Shown: one piece after another, positions 55,876 to 64,000 of the stretch
Numbering within the stretch: position 1 is the stretch's first letter
Layout of the letters: each line of letters begins with the position of its first letter
Source of the DNA: Litchfieldia salsa
GTDB lineage: Bacteria; Bacillota; Bacilli; Bacillales; Bacillaceae_L
Direction of reading: 5' to 3'
DNA length: 64,000 bases
Assembly: GCF_900104555.1 (NCBI RefSeq)
Contig: NZ_FNJU01000002.1
Span: 124,001 to 188,000, forward strand
Notes under the pieces: model-generated
Database searches by the model: none
Told to the model about the DNA's origin: nothing
Seen by the model: only the letters and a program-made list of their open reading frames with translations
Position numbers and translations under genes: made by a program

Positions 55876-58107
55876 TTATTCTGATTCTTTTTTCGAATCC
55901 TCAACCTTTTCCTCTTCTTCGGTCGTGTTATTATAAGGTGGTGAAAGTTTGACTTTAAGTAGGTCTTTCTCTTTTAGTATCGTACCTGGTTTTATACTTT
56001 GAGTTGTAACATAACCGTTACCTTCTACTTCTAATATGACTTTTGATAGGTTTGAGTATCTATTAAGATCGCGAAAAGACCATCCAGTCATATCAGGCAT
56101 ACTTACATCTCCACTAGTCTTTAAAAAGACTTTATCACCAGGTAAAGCAAACACGCCCTCATTAGGCAGTTGTTGAATAACTTGGGTACCATTTCCCAAT
56201 ACAACAGGAACAATGCTTTTTTCAACTAGGCGATCAGTTACTTTATTTACTGATTCATCCTCAAAACCACTTAATTCAAATCCTAACTTATCAACTTTCG
56301 CTTGTTCTGTTTCCTTTTGCTCTTCAGGTTCTATATTTAAATATTGTAAGCTATTTTTCATCACAGGATTAAAGATCTTCGATACAGGTTCTGCACCTGA
56401 AACCTCAAAACCTTTCAATTTTGGTTGCTGTACAGCAATATAAACGATTAGACGAGGGTTGTCTTTTGGTGCCATTCCTAGGAATGAGAATATGTTATTT
56501 CCATGACCAGTTAAGTAACCACCTTCAGGGTCAGGTATTTGAGCAGTACCAGTTTTACCTGCAACTTCATACCCTTCAATGTTATATAATTTTCCGGTTC
56601 CATTTTCAGTCGGAGATACAACTGTTCTCAATATTTCTAAAACACTTTGGGCTGTTTTTTCCGAGATTGGATTGCCCTTTATAACTGGTTCATGATCTTC
56701 AATTACTTCGTTTGTATCATGGTCCACAATTTGATCAATTACATATGGTTGCATCATTTTCCCATTATTCGCAATTGCAGTGGCTGCTTGTATTTGTTGG
56801 ATTGGAGTAATTGCAGATCCTTGTCCAAAAGCAGTCGAAATCTTATCTCGTTCCCATTTGAAATTAATTGTACTATTAACTTCACCCTCAAGTTCGATTC
56901 CTGTAGGCTCTGTTAAACCAAAACGACCTAGGTATTGCTCTAGTCGATCGGTTCCTAATTTTTCATTCGCTAAAATCGCAAACCCTACATTTGATGACCT
57001 TTGAACACCTTCTAAGAACGAAATCGTTCCCCAGCCAACTTTATTATGATCTTGTATCGGTTTTCCACCTTTTATAGGATAGGAACCTGAATGGAAACGA
57101 TCATCCCCGTTATATACACCTTCCTCTATTGCAGCAGCTAATGTAAAGATTTTCATAGTCGAACCTGGTTCAAACCGATAAGAAATCGCATCATTTAAGT
57201 AATTACTAATGTTCCTAATATTCGGGTCAAAGCTCGGTCTAGTACCCATCGCTAGTATCTCACCCGTTTTTGGATCTGCTACAATTCCAATGATTTTTTC
57301 TGGCTCATATTCTTCTATTACATTATTCATTGCATCCTCTAGAAAGGTTTGTATCTTTTGGTCAATAGTTAAATAGATATCATTTCCATTTTCTGGTGCT
57401 GTAATCTGTTCCTTGGCATCTGGTAAGCGAAACCCTTTTTTATCGCTTTTGTATGTCATAAACCCATCTTTCTCTTTAAGATAGGAATCTAATGACTTTT
57501 CCAACCCCAATTGTCCAATTAATTCTACCTTTGTTGGATCTTCTTCATCATATACTTTCTGAGCATAACCCACTACATTTGAAGCGAATGTTCCACTTGG
57601 ATAATAACGCTTATAATCCCTGATAAAAGCAATCCCAGGTAACTCTAAGTCTTCAATTTTTTGTTTTAAGCTGTGGCTAATATCACGACCATTCGATCCA
57701 AACTCCACTTGCTTTTTATCTTTTGTCAAGATTTCTTCAACTTCAGCTACTTCCATATTCAAAAGAGGAGCAAGCTTTTTTGCAGAGTCTAGCGGATCTA
57801 TAACATGACGAGGCTTATCCTCCTGGACAGTTAAGCTTTCATCCAAAATGGCTACAACCGTATATGCGGATGTATCTTGTGCAATCGATAATCCATTTCG
57901 ATCAAAGATTGATCCTCTACGTGCTTCTATAATTCTTTTTTCACTATACTTCTCTTCTGCAATCGCAGCGAGGACTTGCCCATCGACTTCACCGTTTAAT
58001 TGGATATACATAAATCTAGAAATCAATATAAAAAAGAGCACGGTAAAAAAAAGACTCACCAATGCTGCTCCTCTATTAATATTCTTATTCTTTATTTTCA
58101 TTTTCAT
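55876..58107 (-). CDS. pbpB: Essential division class B penicillin-binding protein PBP2B (FtsI family)
   Basis: This septal transpeptidase forms a complex with FtsL, DivIB and FtsW. The 743-residue protein has a short cytoplasmic tail, one membrane helix (residues 14-32), a PBP dimer domain, transpeptidase motifs STMK (Ser316), SSN (QRSSNVGFA) and KTGT (AGKTGTAQIP), and two PASTA domains after about residue 610. A serine-lysine-rich acidic tail (EEEEKVEDSKKESE) closes it. It follows ftsL by 5 bases. Confidence 0.96.
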   Translation of the reverse strand: MKMKIKNKNINRGAALVSLFFTVLFFILISRFMYIQLNGEVDGQVLAAIAEEKYSEKRIIEARRGSIFDRNGLSIAQDTSAYTVVAILDESLTVQEDKPRHVIDPLDSAKKLAPLLNMEVAEVEEILTKDKKQVEFGSNGRDISHSLKQKIEDLELPGIAFIRDYKRYYPSGTFASNVVGYAQKVYDEEDPTKVELIGQLGLEKSLDSYLKEKDGFMTYKSDKKGFRLPDAKEQITAPENGNDIYLTIDQKIQTFLEDAMNNVIEEYEPEKIIGIVADPKTGEILAMGTRPSFDPNIRNISNYLNDAISYRFEPGSTMKIFTLAAAIEEGVYNGDDRFHSGSYPIKGGKPIQDHNKVGWGTISFLEGVQRSSNVGFAILANEKLGTDRLEQYLGRFGLTEPTGIELEGEVNSTINFKWERDKISTAFGQGSAITPIQQIQAATAIANNGKMMQPYVIDQIVDHDTNEVIEDHEPVIKGNPISEKTAQSVLEILRTVVSPTENGTGKLYNIEGYEVAGKTGTAQIPDPEGGYLTGHGNNIFSFLGMAPKDNPRLIVYIAVQQPKLKGFEVSGAEPVSKIFNPVMKNSLQYLNIEPEEQKETEQAKVDKLGFELSGFEDESVNKVTDRLVEKSIVPVVLGNGTQVIQQLPNEGVFALPGDKVFLKTSGDVSMPDMTGWSFRDLNRYSNLSKVILEVEGNGYVTTQSIKPGTILKEKDLLKVKLSPPYNNTTEEEEKVEDSKKESE

Positions 58108-58112
58108 AAATA

Positions 58113-58469
58113 TCAGTCTACAACCTTCACGTTATTCTCATTCAAGAACAAACCCATTTCTCTTGCTTTCGCCCATATACGCTCATACGAACTTTTTTCT
58201 TGTACCTGTACAGTTAAATCACTATTGATCTTAATTTGATCTTGTATGGAAGCTTCCATTGTTTGGATGTCAATGTTCTCATTATAAATCGTGACTTGAT
58301 TAGAAATAATTTGAATCGACCCTAGAAGCATAGCACACACAAATATACTTGCCAATACTTTTTCCCCAAGAGTAATTTTTTTCCTTTTTCTAATAGCCAC
58401 TTTTGTTTGAGGTGCTTCCTGTGGTTGAAACTGATGATTTGGTTTTGTTTTATAAGCTAAATTGCTCAT
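58113..58469 (-). CDS. ftsL: Cell-division protein FtsL
   Basis: This small bitopic divisome protein is rate-limiting for division in Bacillus. The 118 residues have a basic cytoplasmic part (residues 1-35), a membrane helix at about 37-57 (VLASIFVCAMLLGSIQI) and a short extracellular coiled coil ending NENNVKVVD. It lies 17 bases after rsmH, with ribosome site GGGAGGG, and just before pbpB. Confidence 0.93.
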   Translation of the reverse strand: MSNLAYKTKPNHQFQPQEAPQTKVAIRKRKKITLGEKVLASIFVCAMLLGSIQIISNQVTIYNENIDIQTMEASIQDQIKINSDLTVQVQEKSSYERIWAKAREMGLFLNENNVKVVD

Positions 58470-58486
58470 GCTATACCCTCCCTAAG

Positions 58487-59419
58487 TTATACTCTTTCTG
58501 CAATCCTCAATTTTGCAGAACGTGCTCGATTATTCTCTTCGATTTCTATATCTGTTGGTATGATTGGTTTTCGTGTTATTAATTTTAATTTCGGCTTATA
58601 TTCTTCAGGTATCATAGGAAGCCCATGAGGTAATTGCGGTCCTTCACTTCCCTTTTTAAAGACCACTTTACAAATACGATCCTCAAGAGAGTGAAAAGTA
58701 ATCACACAAACTCTTCCATTTGGCTTAAGTAATTCGATTGATTGGGCAATTGCCTCTTCAAAAACTTTTAATTCATTATTTACAGCTATCCGAATTGCTT
58801 GGAACACACGTTTTGCGGGATGGCCACCTGTTCTCCTAGCTGGAGCCGGAATACCTTCTTTTATTAGCTCGACTAATTCTGTTGTTGTTCTTATAGGAGC
58901 TTGCTCCCGTGCGGCCTCAATCTTTCTAACTATTTGTTTTGAAAACTTTTCCTCACCATATTGAAAAAAGATTCTTAAAAGCTGCTCATAACTCCAATTA
59001 TTGACTATTTCATAAGCTGTTAATGGCGAATCTTTATCCATTCGCATATCAAGTGGTGCATCGTGGTGATAGCTAAATCCTCGCTCTGGTGTATCAAGTT
59101 GTGGTGATGAGACTCCTAAATCAAATAAAATACCATCTACCTCGGTAACCCCATGCTCGTTTAACTTTTCAGTTATATGAGTAAAGTTACTCTTGATTAA
59201 TGTAACTTTGTCAGTATACTTTGATAATTTTTCTTGTGCATGCTTAATTGCACTATCATCCTGGTCAAATGCATATAGTCTGCCATTACCTGTTAATCTT
59301 TTTGCAATTTCAGAACTATGTCCTGCACCACCAAGTGTACAATCTACATATATCCCATCTTCTTTAATATTTAAGCCTTGTACAGCTTCATCTAATAGAA
59401 CTGTTTTATGTTGAAACAT
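58487..59419 (-). CDS. rsmH: 16S rRNA (C1402-N4) methyltransferase RsmH (MraW)
   Basis: This SAM methyltransferase acts on C1402 in the ribosomal P-site. The 310 residues include [18 protein letters not shown] motif [23 protein letters not shown], and [19 protein letters not shown]. It is the second gene of the dcw cluster, 81 bases after mraZ. Confidence 0.97.
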   Translation of the reverse strand: MFQHKTVLLDEAVQGLNIKEDGIYVDCTLGGAGHSSEIAKRLTGNGRLYAFDQDDSAIKHAQEKLSKYTDKVTLIKSNFTHITEKLNEHGVTEVDGILFDLGVSSPQLDTPERGFSYHHDAPLDMRMDKDSPLTAYEIVNNWSYEQLLRIFFQYGEEKFSKQIVRKIEAAREQAPIRTTTELVELIKEGIPAPARRTGGHPAKRVFQAIRIAVNNELKVFEEAIAQSIELLKPNGRVCVITFHSLEDRICKVVFKKGSEGPQLPHGLPMIPEEYKPKLKLITRKPIIPTDIEIEENNRARSAKLRIAERV

Positions 59420-59500
59420 CGTAGCACCTCATTAAAAGACTTTGCTTAATTACTTATATTGTTTACAAAGAAAAGACTATTATATGTATCTAACAGAACA

Positions 59501-59929
59501 TTAAATGTCAAATCCCATATTTTCAGCCATATCTGCGAAAGTATCTTCAGAATCTGTAAAGTACTCCTCCCATACTTCCTTGCTCCAAATCTCAATTCGG
59601 TTTGAGACACCTATAACAACGCATTCTTTTTCTAACTTCGCATATGAGAGTAGTGGTGTAGCAATGTTTATTCTACCTTGCTTATCCAATTCACATTCAC
59701 TTGCACCAGAAAAGAAAAAACGTGTAAAAGAACGAGCATCCTTTTTGGTTAACGGGAGAGATTTTAATTTTTCTTCTAGTTGCTTCCATTCCTCGTAGGG
59801 GTATCCAAATAAACATCGATCCAAGCCTCTAGTCAAGACAAAGGCATCTCCAAGATGCTCTCTAAACTTAGATGGGATGATCATGCGGCCTTTGATATCA
59901 ATATTATGATGGTATTCACCCATGAACAT
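59501..59929 (-). CDS. mraZ: Transcriptional regulator MraZ
   Basis: MraZ is a ring-forming AbrB-fold DNA-binding protein that controls the dcw cluster by binding its own promoter. The 142 residues have two SpoVT-AbrB-like repeats with the DxxGR motifs ([14 protein letters not shown] and [13 protein letters not shown]). I start at the ATG at 59929, which aligns with the B. subtilis start; a GTG frame to 59944 lies in the operator. The operator repeats are just upstream. Confidence 0.96.
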   Translation of the reverse strand: MFMGEYHHNIDIKGRMIIPSKFREHLGDAFVLTRGLDRCLFGYPYEEWKQLEEKLKSLPLTKKDARSFTRFFFSGASECELDKQGRINIATPLLSYAKLEKECVVIGVSNRIEIWSKEVWEEYFTDSEDTFADMAENMGFDI

Positions 59930-59936
59930 ACCCTTG

Positions 59937-59985
59937 TCCCCCACTTTCTTCCTTCATGTTACCACAATCCCCCACTTTCCACCAC
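59937..59985 (-). promoter_or_regulatory. MraZ operator: GTGG repeats about every 10 bp
   Basis: On the minus strand GTGG recurs at three 10-base steps and again 21 bases later, twice as the exact sequence AAAGTGGGGGA (59978-59968 and 59947-59937). Such regular GTGG/TGGG boxes are the known binding pattern of MraZ rings. The second long box overlaps the mraZ ribosome site. Confidence 0.7.
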
Positions 59986-60028
59986 AATAAATATAATTTT
60001 CCTCAAAATAAGAACTATTTTTTAATAA

Positions 60029-60062
60029 TAAAAACCCCCTCTGGATCACCGAGGGGGTTTTG
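60029..60062 (-). terminator. bshC terminator
   Basis: AAAACCCCCTC and GAGGGGGTTTT form a strong 11-bp stem with a 9-base loop and a T-rich tail, 18 bases after the bshC stop. It separates bshC from the mraZ promoter. Confidence 0.9.
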
Positions 60063-60079
60063 TACTCATATTTAAATCA

Positions 60080-61708
60080 TTAGAGTCTAATGATTTTATG
60101 TTTACCATCTACTTCAAGTGGTACTTCTAACAGCTTATTTACAAAATCTAAACCATACTTATTTAAATAATAATAGATATTCCACACTCTTTCCTGTGGT
60201 GTTCTATTTGGTAAAATGGATGTTTCAATTCTTTCATACTTACTCAATTCAACATGATGTTTAAGCAGTATCTTTTTTTGAACAGCTTTAGTTACAAAGT
60301 CTAACTGCGATTGTATAAATTGGGAATTTTTTCCTAGTAGTTGTTCTAAACTATCGTCTACTCCCAACGCAGCTTCTCTTACCCTTTTATGAATTTGTTC
60401 TACTTGTTGTTTTGCTTCATCCACGATTTTAGTAATATCGTGGCCTGTTTGATTCATTAACCATTGTTCCTTGCTTGAGAATAATCCACCATTTAAAACG
60501 TTATTTATTGAAATATCTCGATCATCTAAGTCGGTTTCAATTGATCGCTCTAGGATCGTCATTGTTATACGCGGAACAATCGGTGGAAGTTTCATTCCCC
60601 ATATCTCAAACATTTTTTTCAGTTCGGCCCAATAAGCAACTTCTCCGGGACCGGATATGAATGCGAGGGATGGAAATAATAATTCCTGCATTAAAGGTCT
60701 AGTGACTACATTATTACTTAATAAGGTCGGATGTTTTTTTGCAATCACCAATAGTTCTTCTTTAGTTATTTCTAATTGCTTATTTCTATTTCGAAAAAGC
60801 AGATTCTCTTTATCATATTCCAGTAAAAACCGTTCATTTTCATGATGATAGAATAAATTAGAGGATGATTCTGGCATTTCTATATTTAATGGATAACCTG
60901 CTTCCGTAAGGAATTCCTGCTGAGAACGAACAGCATCATACATTTCCTCATTTTTTTCGATCATTGAGACAAAGAATTCTGATTCAATTCCCCTTAATTC
61001 ATTAGATGCAGAATCAAGCAACACAATTCCTGTGTGTCCAAACAAATCACTGATTATGGCTGCAAAAAAGTCAACATAGGATGTCGAGCGATCTAGATGT
61101 TGATTCAGCCTACTTAAAATATCTCTTGTAAAGGCTGTTTCGCCATACGATTCTAATACTTTATCAATCCACTTTTTGCATTCAACTTTGTCAATTTCAA
61201 CTGAAGAAACCGGGGTTTTATCAAGTTGTTTTTGCTCAATCATCTTCTTTTTTATAGATTGTTTATTTTTGATATATATGTGGTTTATTTCTTGAAAATC
61301 GTGATCTTCACCAGCAATCCAGAACACTGGAATGACAGGAACATTCAGTTTTTCCTCCTGTTCCTTTGCAAGAGTCAATATTGAAATAATCTTATGTATT
61401 GTAAATAAAGGTCCTGTTAATAATCCTGCTTGCTGACCACCTATTACAACAAGACTTGTTGGATCAAGAAGTCTTGTGATATTATTAAACGTTTTCCTTC
61501 CAAGTCCGTACCTTCCATTAAACCCTTCTAAATATGAGGCTAATTTCTCTCGTGGGAATTCACGTAAAAGAAGATCTTTTTTTCTTTCCTCGTATATGAA
61601 CTGGGATTGAAAATCATAATGAAAGAGTTCAGATGTATCCTTATCGGCCGAAACATAGTCAGCTACAAGTTTATTTGTAGAAGGAAGTGAAAGAGAGATA
61701 ACCTCCAT
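60080..61708 (-). CDS. bshC: Putative cysteine ligase BshC (bacillithiol synthesis)
   Basis: BshC adds cysteine to GlcN-malate in the last step of bacillithiol synthesis. The 542-residue protein has the Rossmann-like N-terminus with VVIGGQQAGLLTGPLFTIHK, the PVFWIAGEDHDFQEINH block, FISGPGEVAYWAELK and a C-terminal coiled coil (residues 425-480). The length fits the family. It is in its usual place between the panE region and mraZ in Bacillus. Confidence 0.95.
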   Translation of the reverse strand: MEVISLSLPSTNKLVADYVSADKDTSELFHYDFQSQFIYEERKKDLLLREFPREKLASYLEGFNGRYGLGRKTFNNITRLLDPTSLVVIGGQQAGLLTGPLFTIHKIISILTLAKEQEEKLNVPVIPVFWIAGEDHDFQEINHIYIKNKQSIKKKMIEQKQLDKTPVSSVEIDKVECKKWIDKVLESYGETAFTRDILSRLNQHLDRSTSYVDFFAAIISDLFGHTGIVLLDSASNELRGIESEFFVSMIEKNEEMYDAVRSQQEFLTEAGYPLNIEMPESSSNLFYHHENERFLLEYDKENLLFRNRNKQLEITKEELLVIAKKHPTLLSNNVVTRPLMQELLFPSLAFISGPGEVAYWAELKKMFEIWGMKLPPIVPRITMTILERSIETDLDDRDISINNVLNGGLFSSKEQWLMNQTGHDITKIVDEAKQQVEQIHKRVREAALGVDDSLEQLLGKNSQFIQSQLDFVTKAVQKKILLKHHVELSKYERIETSILPNRTPQERVWNIYYYLNKYGLDFVNKLLEVPLEVDGKHKIIRL

Positions 61709-61805
61709 TATATTTACGTCCTTTCTAATATGTAAGTTTCTAGAATTGAGTATAGCATTTATTTTGAAGAAAGAGAAAAATCATGCTTACTCTCATACTT
61801 ACTAA

Positions 61806-62192
61806 TTATGTTGCACGTATAGCACTATAAATGACGCCAGTAACTAATAACACTAAATAACTTATGGCAAACAAAAGGAATGTAAAACGCCAACTTCCTT
61901 TTAATACTTTTTTCATATTAATTTCAGTGTTTTTTCTCCAATGAATCCAACCAAAAATTAAGACAGTACTTATCACTACAAGAATAATTAGCCATAAGTA
62001 TGATTGATTCAACAAAACCAATAACAAATAATGAACAGAGAATATCAATAGAAGAGTACTTAAATCAATAGTGAGCAAAACAGTTTTTTTTCCATTTTTC
62101 AAGAATATAAATGATAAAAAATAGATAACTGCAAGTCCTATAATTGGCAATGTAATAATAGTTGCTGATAAGCTAGCTAATATTGAGACCAT
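61806..62192 (-). CDS. DUF3397 membrane protein
   Basis: This 128-residue hydrophobic protein has four predicted membrane helices (about residues 8-30, 38-62, 66-84 and 100-125) and a short HWRKNTEINMKK loop. It resembles the DUF3397 family found at this position, between panE and bshC, in Bacillus relatives. No function is known. It starts one base after panE ends, so it is probably cotranscribed with it. Confidence 0.8.
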   Translation of the reverse strand: MVSILASLSATIITLPIIGLAVIYFLSFIFLKNGKKTVLLTIDLSTLLLIFSVHYLLLVLLNQSYLWLIILVVISTVLIFGWIHWRKNTEINMKKVLKGSWRFTFLLFAISYLVLLVTGVIYSAIRAT

Positions 62193-62193
62193 T

Positions 62194-63090
62194 TCAGTTC
62201 CTCCGTTCTTCTAGACCTTTAACTGCAGAATATAAGAAACTCGTTACCGGTAGTAACTTATTTTGTTCACGAGCTCTCTCCAATATATATCCTAGTATTG
62301 AATCAACTTCCGTTTCTCTACCTAAATCTATATCCTTAAGCATTGATGAACGGTTATTGGCGGTATTATGACAAATTGATACAATAAGGTCCCAAAGTTG
62401 TTCCTTATCCTGGATACTTATAACAGAGATCACTTCATCAAATAATTCCTGCATGGTTTTAATGAAAAACTGGTTGGACAATAGCCAACCATTCTCTACC
62501 CTGTAAAGAGCTGTTAATGGATTAATGACTGCATTAATAACTAACTTCGTATTCATGCTGGTTTGTAAACTCTTTTCGTTCCTTACATTTAACATATTTG
62601 CTTCTTCATAATTGAACATTGATATTAAATCATCAACACTGCCTTTATAAGCACTAATCTTAACTGCTCCAATGCCAGTATGCTTTACTGTCGTTACTGA
62701 CATTTTCATTGCTCCATGTTCAACTATGCCGACCCCTACAGTTTTGTTATCCAATAAATCTAAAAGTCTCAAATGGCTCATTCCATTTTGTAGGAACAAG
62801 AGAGACGGTATCGTTCTTAATTCTTCTTCAGTTTCAATCAATAGATTTTCTAGATCATATTGTTTCACAGCTATAATAACAACCTGATGCTGTAACAGAC
62901 CTGATGTCAAAGACTTTGAGTTAACCTTTCGATTTTTTAGTTCTCCCTCCCTTTCAAGAATAATACCACCTTGTCTCAATGCATTAGCTTGCATCTCATT
63001 TCTTGTATAAATTGTCACTTCATGAAAGGTTGATAAGTAGTATCCAAAAAGTAAACCTATTGATCCTCCACCGATTATACCGATATTCAT
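62194..63090 (-). CDS. panE: 2-dehydropantoate 2-reductase
   Basis: This NADPH-dependent enzyme reduces ketopantoate to pantoate for CoA synthesis. The 298 residues begin with the Rossmann motif IGIIGGGSIGLLFGYYLS and have the conserved NAVINPLTALYRVENG block with the catalytic Lys in STNTKLVINAV. In B. subtilis this gene is ylbQ (panE). CoA synthesis also uses coaBC at the other end of the window. Confidence 0.9.
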   Translation of the reverse strand: MNIGIIGGGSIGLLFGYYLSTFHEVTIYTRNEMQANALRQGGIILEREGELKNRKVNSKSLTSGLLQHQVVIIAVKQYDLENLLIETEEELRTIPSLLFLQNGMSHLRLLDLLDNKTVGVGIVEHGAMKMSVTTVKHTGIGAVKISAYKGSVDDLISMFNYEEANMLNVRNEKSLQTSMNTKLVINAVINPLTALYRVENGWLLSNQFFIKTMQELFDEVISVISIQDKEQLWDLIVSICHNTANNRSSMLKDIDLGRETEVDSILGYILERAREQNKLLPVTSFLYSAVKGLEERRN

Positions 63091-63240
63091 TTCAATCTCT
63101 CCGTCAATTCAATATATTCTTATATTAACAAAAAGTAGGTCTTCCGTTTACTATTTTCGCTCTACTCTGACAAAATAAAGTAAAAAACAACAATCTCTTA
63201 GAAAAGGGCTTTGAAAAAATGTGAAATTCTACACAATAGT

Positions 63241-63252
63241 GAAAACGTTTTC
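63241..63252. promoter_or_regulatory. cre-like palindrome between panE and ylbP
   Basis: The sequence TGAAAACGTTTTCT contains a perfect 12-base palindrome (GAAAACGTTTTC) and resembles the CcpA operator consensus TGWAANCGNTNWCA at most positions. It lies in the 271-base divergent gap, about 110 bases before ylbP. Confidence 0.45.
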
Positions 63253-63361
63253 TGTTACTTCCTATTACATTTATTGTATAGTATTAATATAGAATATTAG
63301 ACATAAATATCAGAGTTAGATAACAGATTTAGTAAGAAATAGGCAGAGAGGATGTTGAGTT

Positions 63362-63847
63362 ATGACTATTAAGGTTGAACGATTATTATTGAACTATAAA
63401 ACACTCGAAGAGTTCAAAAAATTTAAAGAATATGGGATACAAGAGCTTTCGATGCTAGAAGATCTTCAAGCAAACATCATTGAAAATGACAGTGAATCAC
63501 CTTTTTATGGAATTTATTTCGGTGGAAAACTTGTTGCTAGAATGAGTTTATATCAGGTAGATAAGAAATTTGATAAATATTTTTCTCCTCCTCAAGATTA
63601 TCTTGAACTCTGGAAATTAGAGGTCTTAGGAGCATTCCAGGGTAACGGGTTTGGAAAAGCTCTAGTTGATTATGCGAAAGGTAAGGACCTTCCTATCAAA
63701 ACAAATAAAAGAATACAATCAGGTGATTTTTGGCATAAAATGGGGTTTGAATCGGTAACTTATGATATGGAGAGAGATTTAGGGGAAAATCCACTCGTAT
63801 GGTATCCAAAAGGTGTAAAAGAACAAAACAATTCTGAGCATGCCTAA
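63362..63847 (+). CDS. ylbP: GNAT-family N-acetyltransferase YlbP
   Basis: This 161-residue GNAT protein starts TIKVERLLLNYKTLEEFKKF and has the acetyl-CoA-binding part LEVLGAFQGNGFGKALVDYA. The substrate is unknown. The match to B. subtilis YlbP is very close over the whole length. It is on the plus strand with GAGAGGA upstream, divergent from panE and convergent with the next minus-strand gene. Confidence 0.93.
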   Translation: MTIKVERLLLNYKTLEEFKKFKEYGIQELSMLEDLQANIIENDSESPFYGIYFGGKLVARMSLYQVDKKFDKYFSPPQDYLELWKLEVLGAFQGNGFGKALVDYAKGKDLPIKTNKRIQSGDFWHKMGFESVTYDMERDLGENPLVWYPKGVKEQNNSEHA

Positions 63848-63867
63848 AATTTTATTGCTATAATCCA

Positions 63868-63912
63868 AAAAACACGAGGAAGCTGTTTATAGAACGGCTT
63901 CCTCGTGTTTTT
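63868..63912. terminator. Bidirectional terminator between ylbP and rsfA
   Basis: AAACACGAGGAAGC and GCTTCCTCGTGTTT form a perfect stem around a 13-base loop, with A and T tracts on the two sides, so it can serve both converging genes. Confidence 0.88.
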
Positions 63913-63921
63913 AGATCATCC

Positions 63922-64000
63922 TTATTTTTCAATTCGCTCTAAATTTCCGTTTCGATCCATTTGAAACTTCACTTTCTTACTTCTTTCATCTTCTTGCAAT
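63922..64000 (-). CDS. rsfA: C-terminal end of a minus-strand gene, probably rsfA (YlbO)
   Basis: The last 79 bases read on the minus strand as an open frame ending VKFQMDRNGNLERIEK-stop. The position next to ylbP is where B. subtilis has rsfA, a forespore regulator of sigma-F-dependent genes. Only about 25 residues are visible, so the identification rests on gene order. Confidence 0.55.
   Translation of the reverse strand, partial: LQEDERSKKVKFQMDRNGNLERIEK

Noticed and set aside
57848-58239. Overlapping plus-strand frames near ftsL/pbpB
   Set aside because: Antisense to the ftsL-pbpB junction; no ribosome site and low-complexity Ile/Phe/Ser sequence.

Overview
This 64 kb window is a stretch of chromosome from an AT-rich, endospore-forming member of the Bacillaceae. 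Nearly every protein reads like a Bacillus subtilis orthologue. It carries the sporulation genes spoIIGA-sigE-sigG, spoVD and spoVE, the partial end of a probable rsfA, the Bacillus-type pyr operon controlled by PyrR, and the division/cell-wall (dcw) cluster in Bacillus order. The species cannot be fixed from the sequence alone. Almost all genes lie on the minus strand, so the biological reading direction is from base 64000 to base 1. Only rqcH and ylbP are on the plus strand.

Layout in transcription order. (1) 64000-59950: tail of a probable rsfA, ylbP (plus strand), panE, a DUF3397 membrane protein and bshC. (2) 59929-40308: dcw cluster mraZ-rsmH-ftsL-pbpB-spoVD-murE-[stand-alone Mur-ligase N-domain-like ORF]-mraY-murD-spoVE-murG-murB-divIB-ylxW-ylxX-sbp-ftsA-ftsZ. 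(3) 39873-32661: spoIIGA-sigE-sigG, then the ylmCDE-sepF-ylmG-ylmH-divIVA division group. (4) 32450-26985: ileS behind a T-box leader, ylyA, lspA, rluD. (5) 26988-16472: pyr operon pyrR-pyrB-pyrC-carA-carB-pyrK-pyrD-pyrF-pyrE, with PyrR attenuators but no pyrP. (6) 16425-10638: rqcH (plus), a P-type Ca2+ ATPase (yloB) and yicC. (7) 10563-1: remA, gmk, rpoZ, coaBC, priA, def, fmt, rsmB, rlmN, prpC and the truncated prkC.

The genes form coherent modules. They cover peptidoglycan precursor synthesis and septation, the forespore/mother-cell sigma cascade, de novo UMP synthesis, translation initiation and rRNA modification, ribosome quality control (rqcH and ylmH), and the PrkC/PrpC kinase-phosphatase pair. 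Many neighbours overlap by 1-4 bases (TGATG, ATGA, TAATG), which indicates translational coupling.

The parts not explained by standard annotation are two. The first is a 155-residue protein between murE and mraY that resembles only the N-terminal domain of MurE/MurF, with no ATPase domain. The second is four intergenic structured repeats in two related families. Their terminal stems differ in sequence between copies but keep pairing, and one copy sits inside the spoIIGA-sigE operon. Regulatory sites that can be read directly include an Ile-type T-box with its promoter, the pyr promoter, three PyrR binding loops, a 10-bp-periodic MraZ operator and a spoIIG promoter with a 22-bp spacer. I saw no tRNA, rRNA, CRISPR array, insertion sequence or prophage gene.
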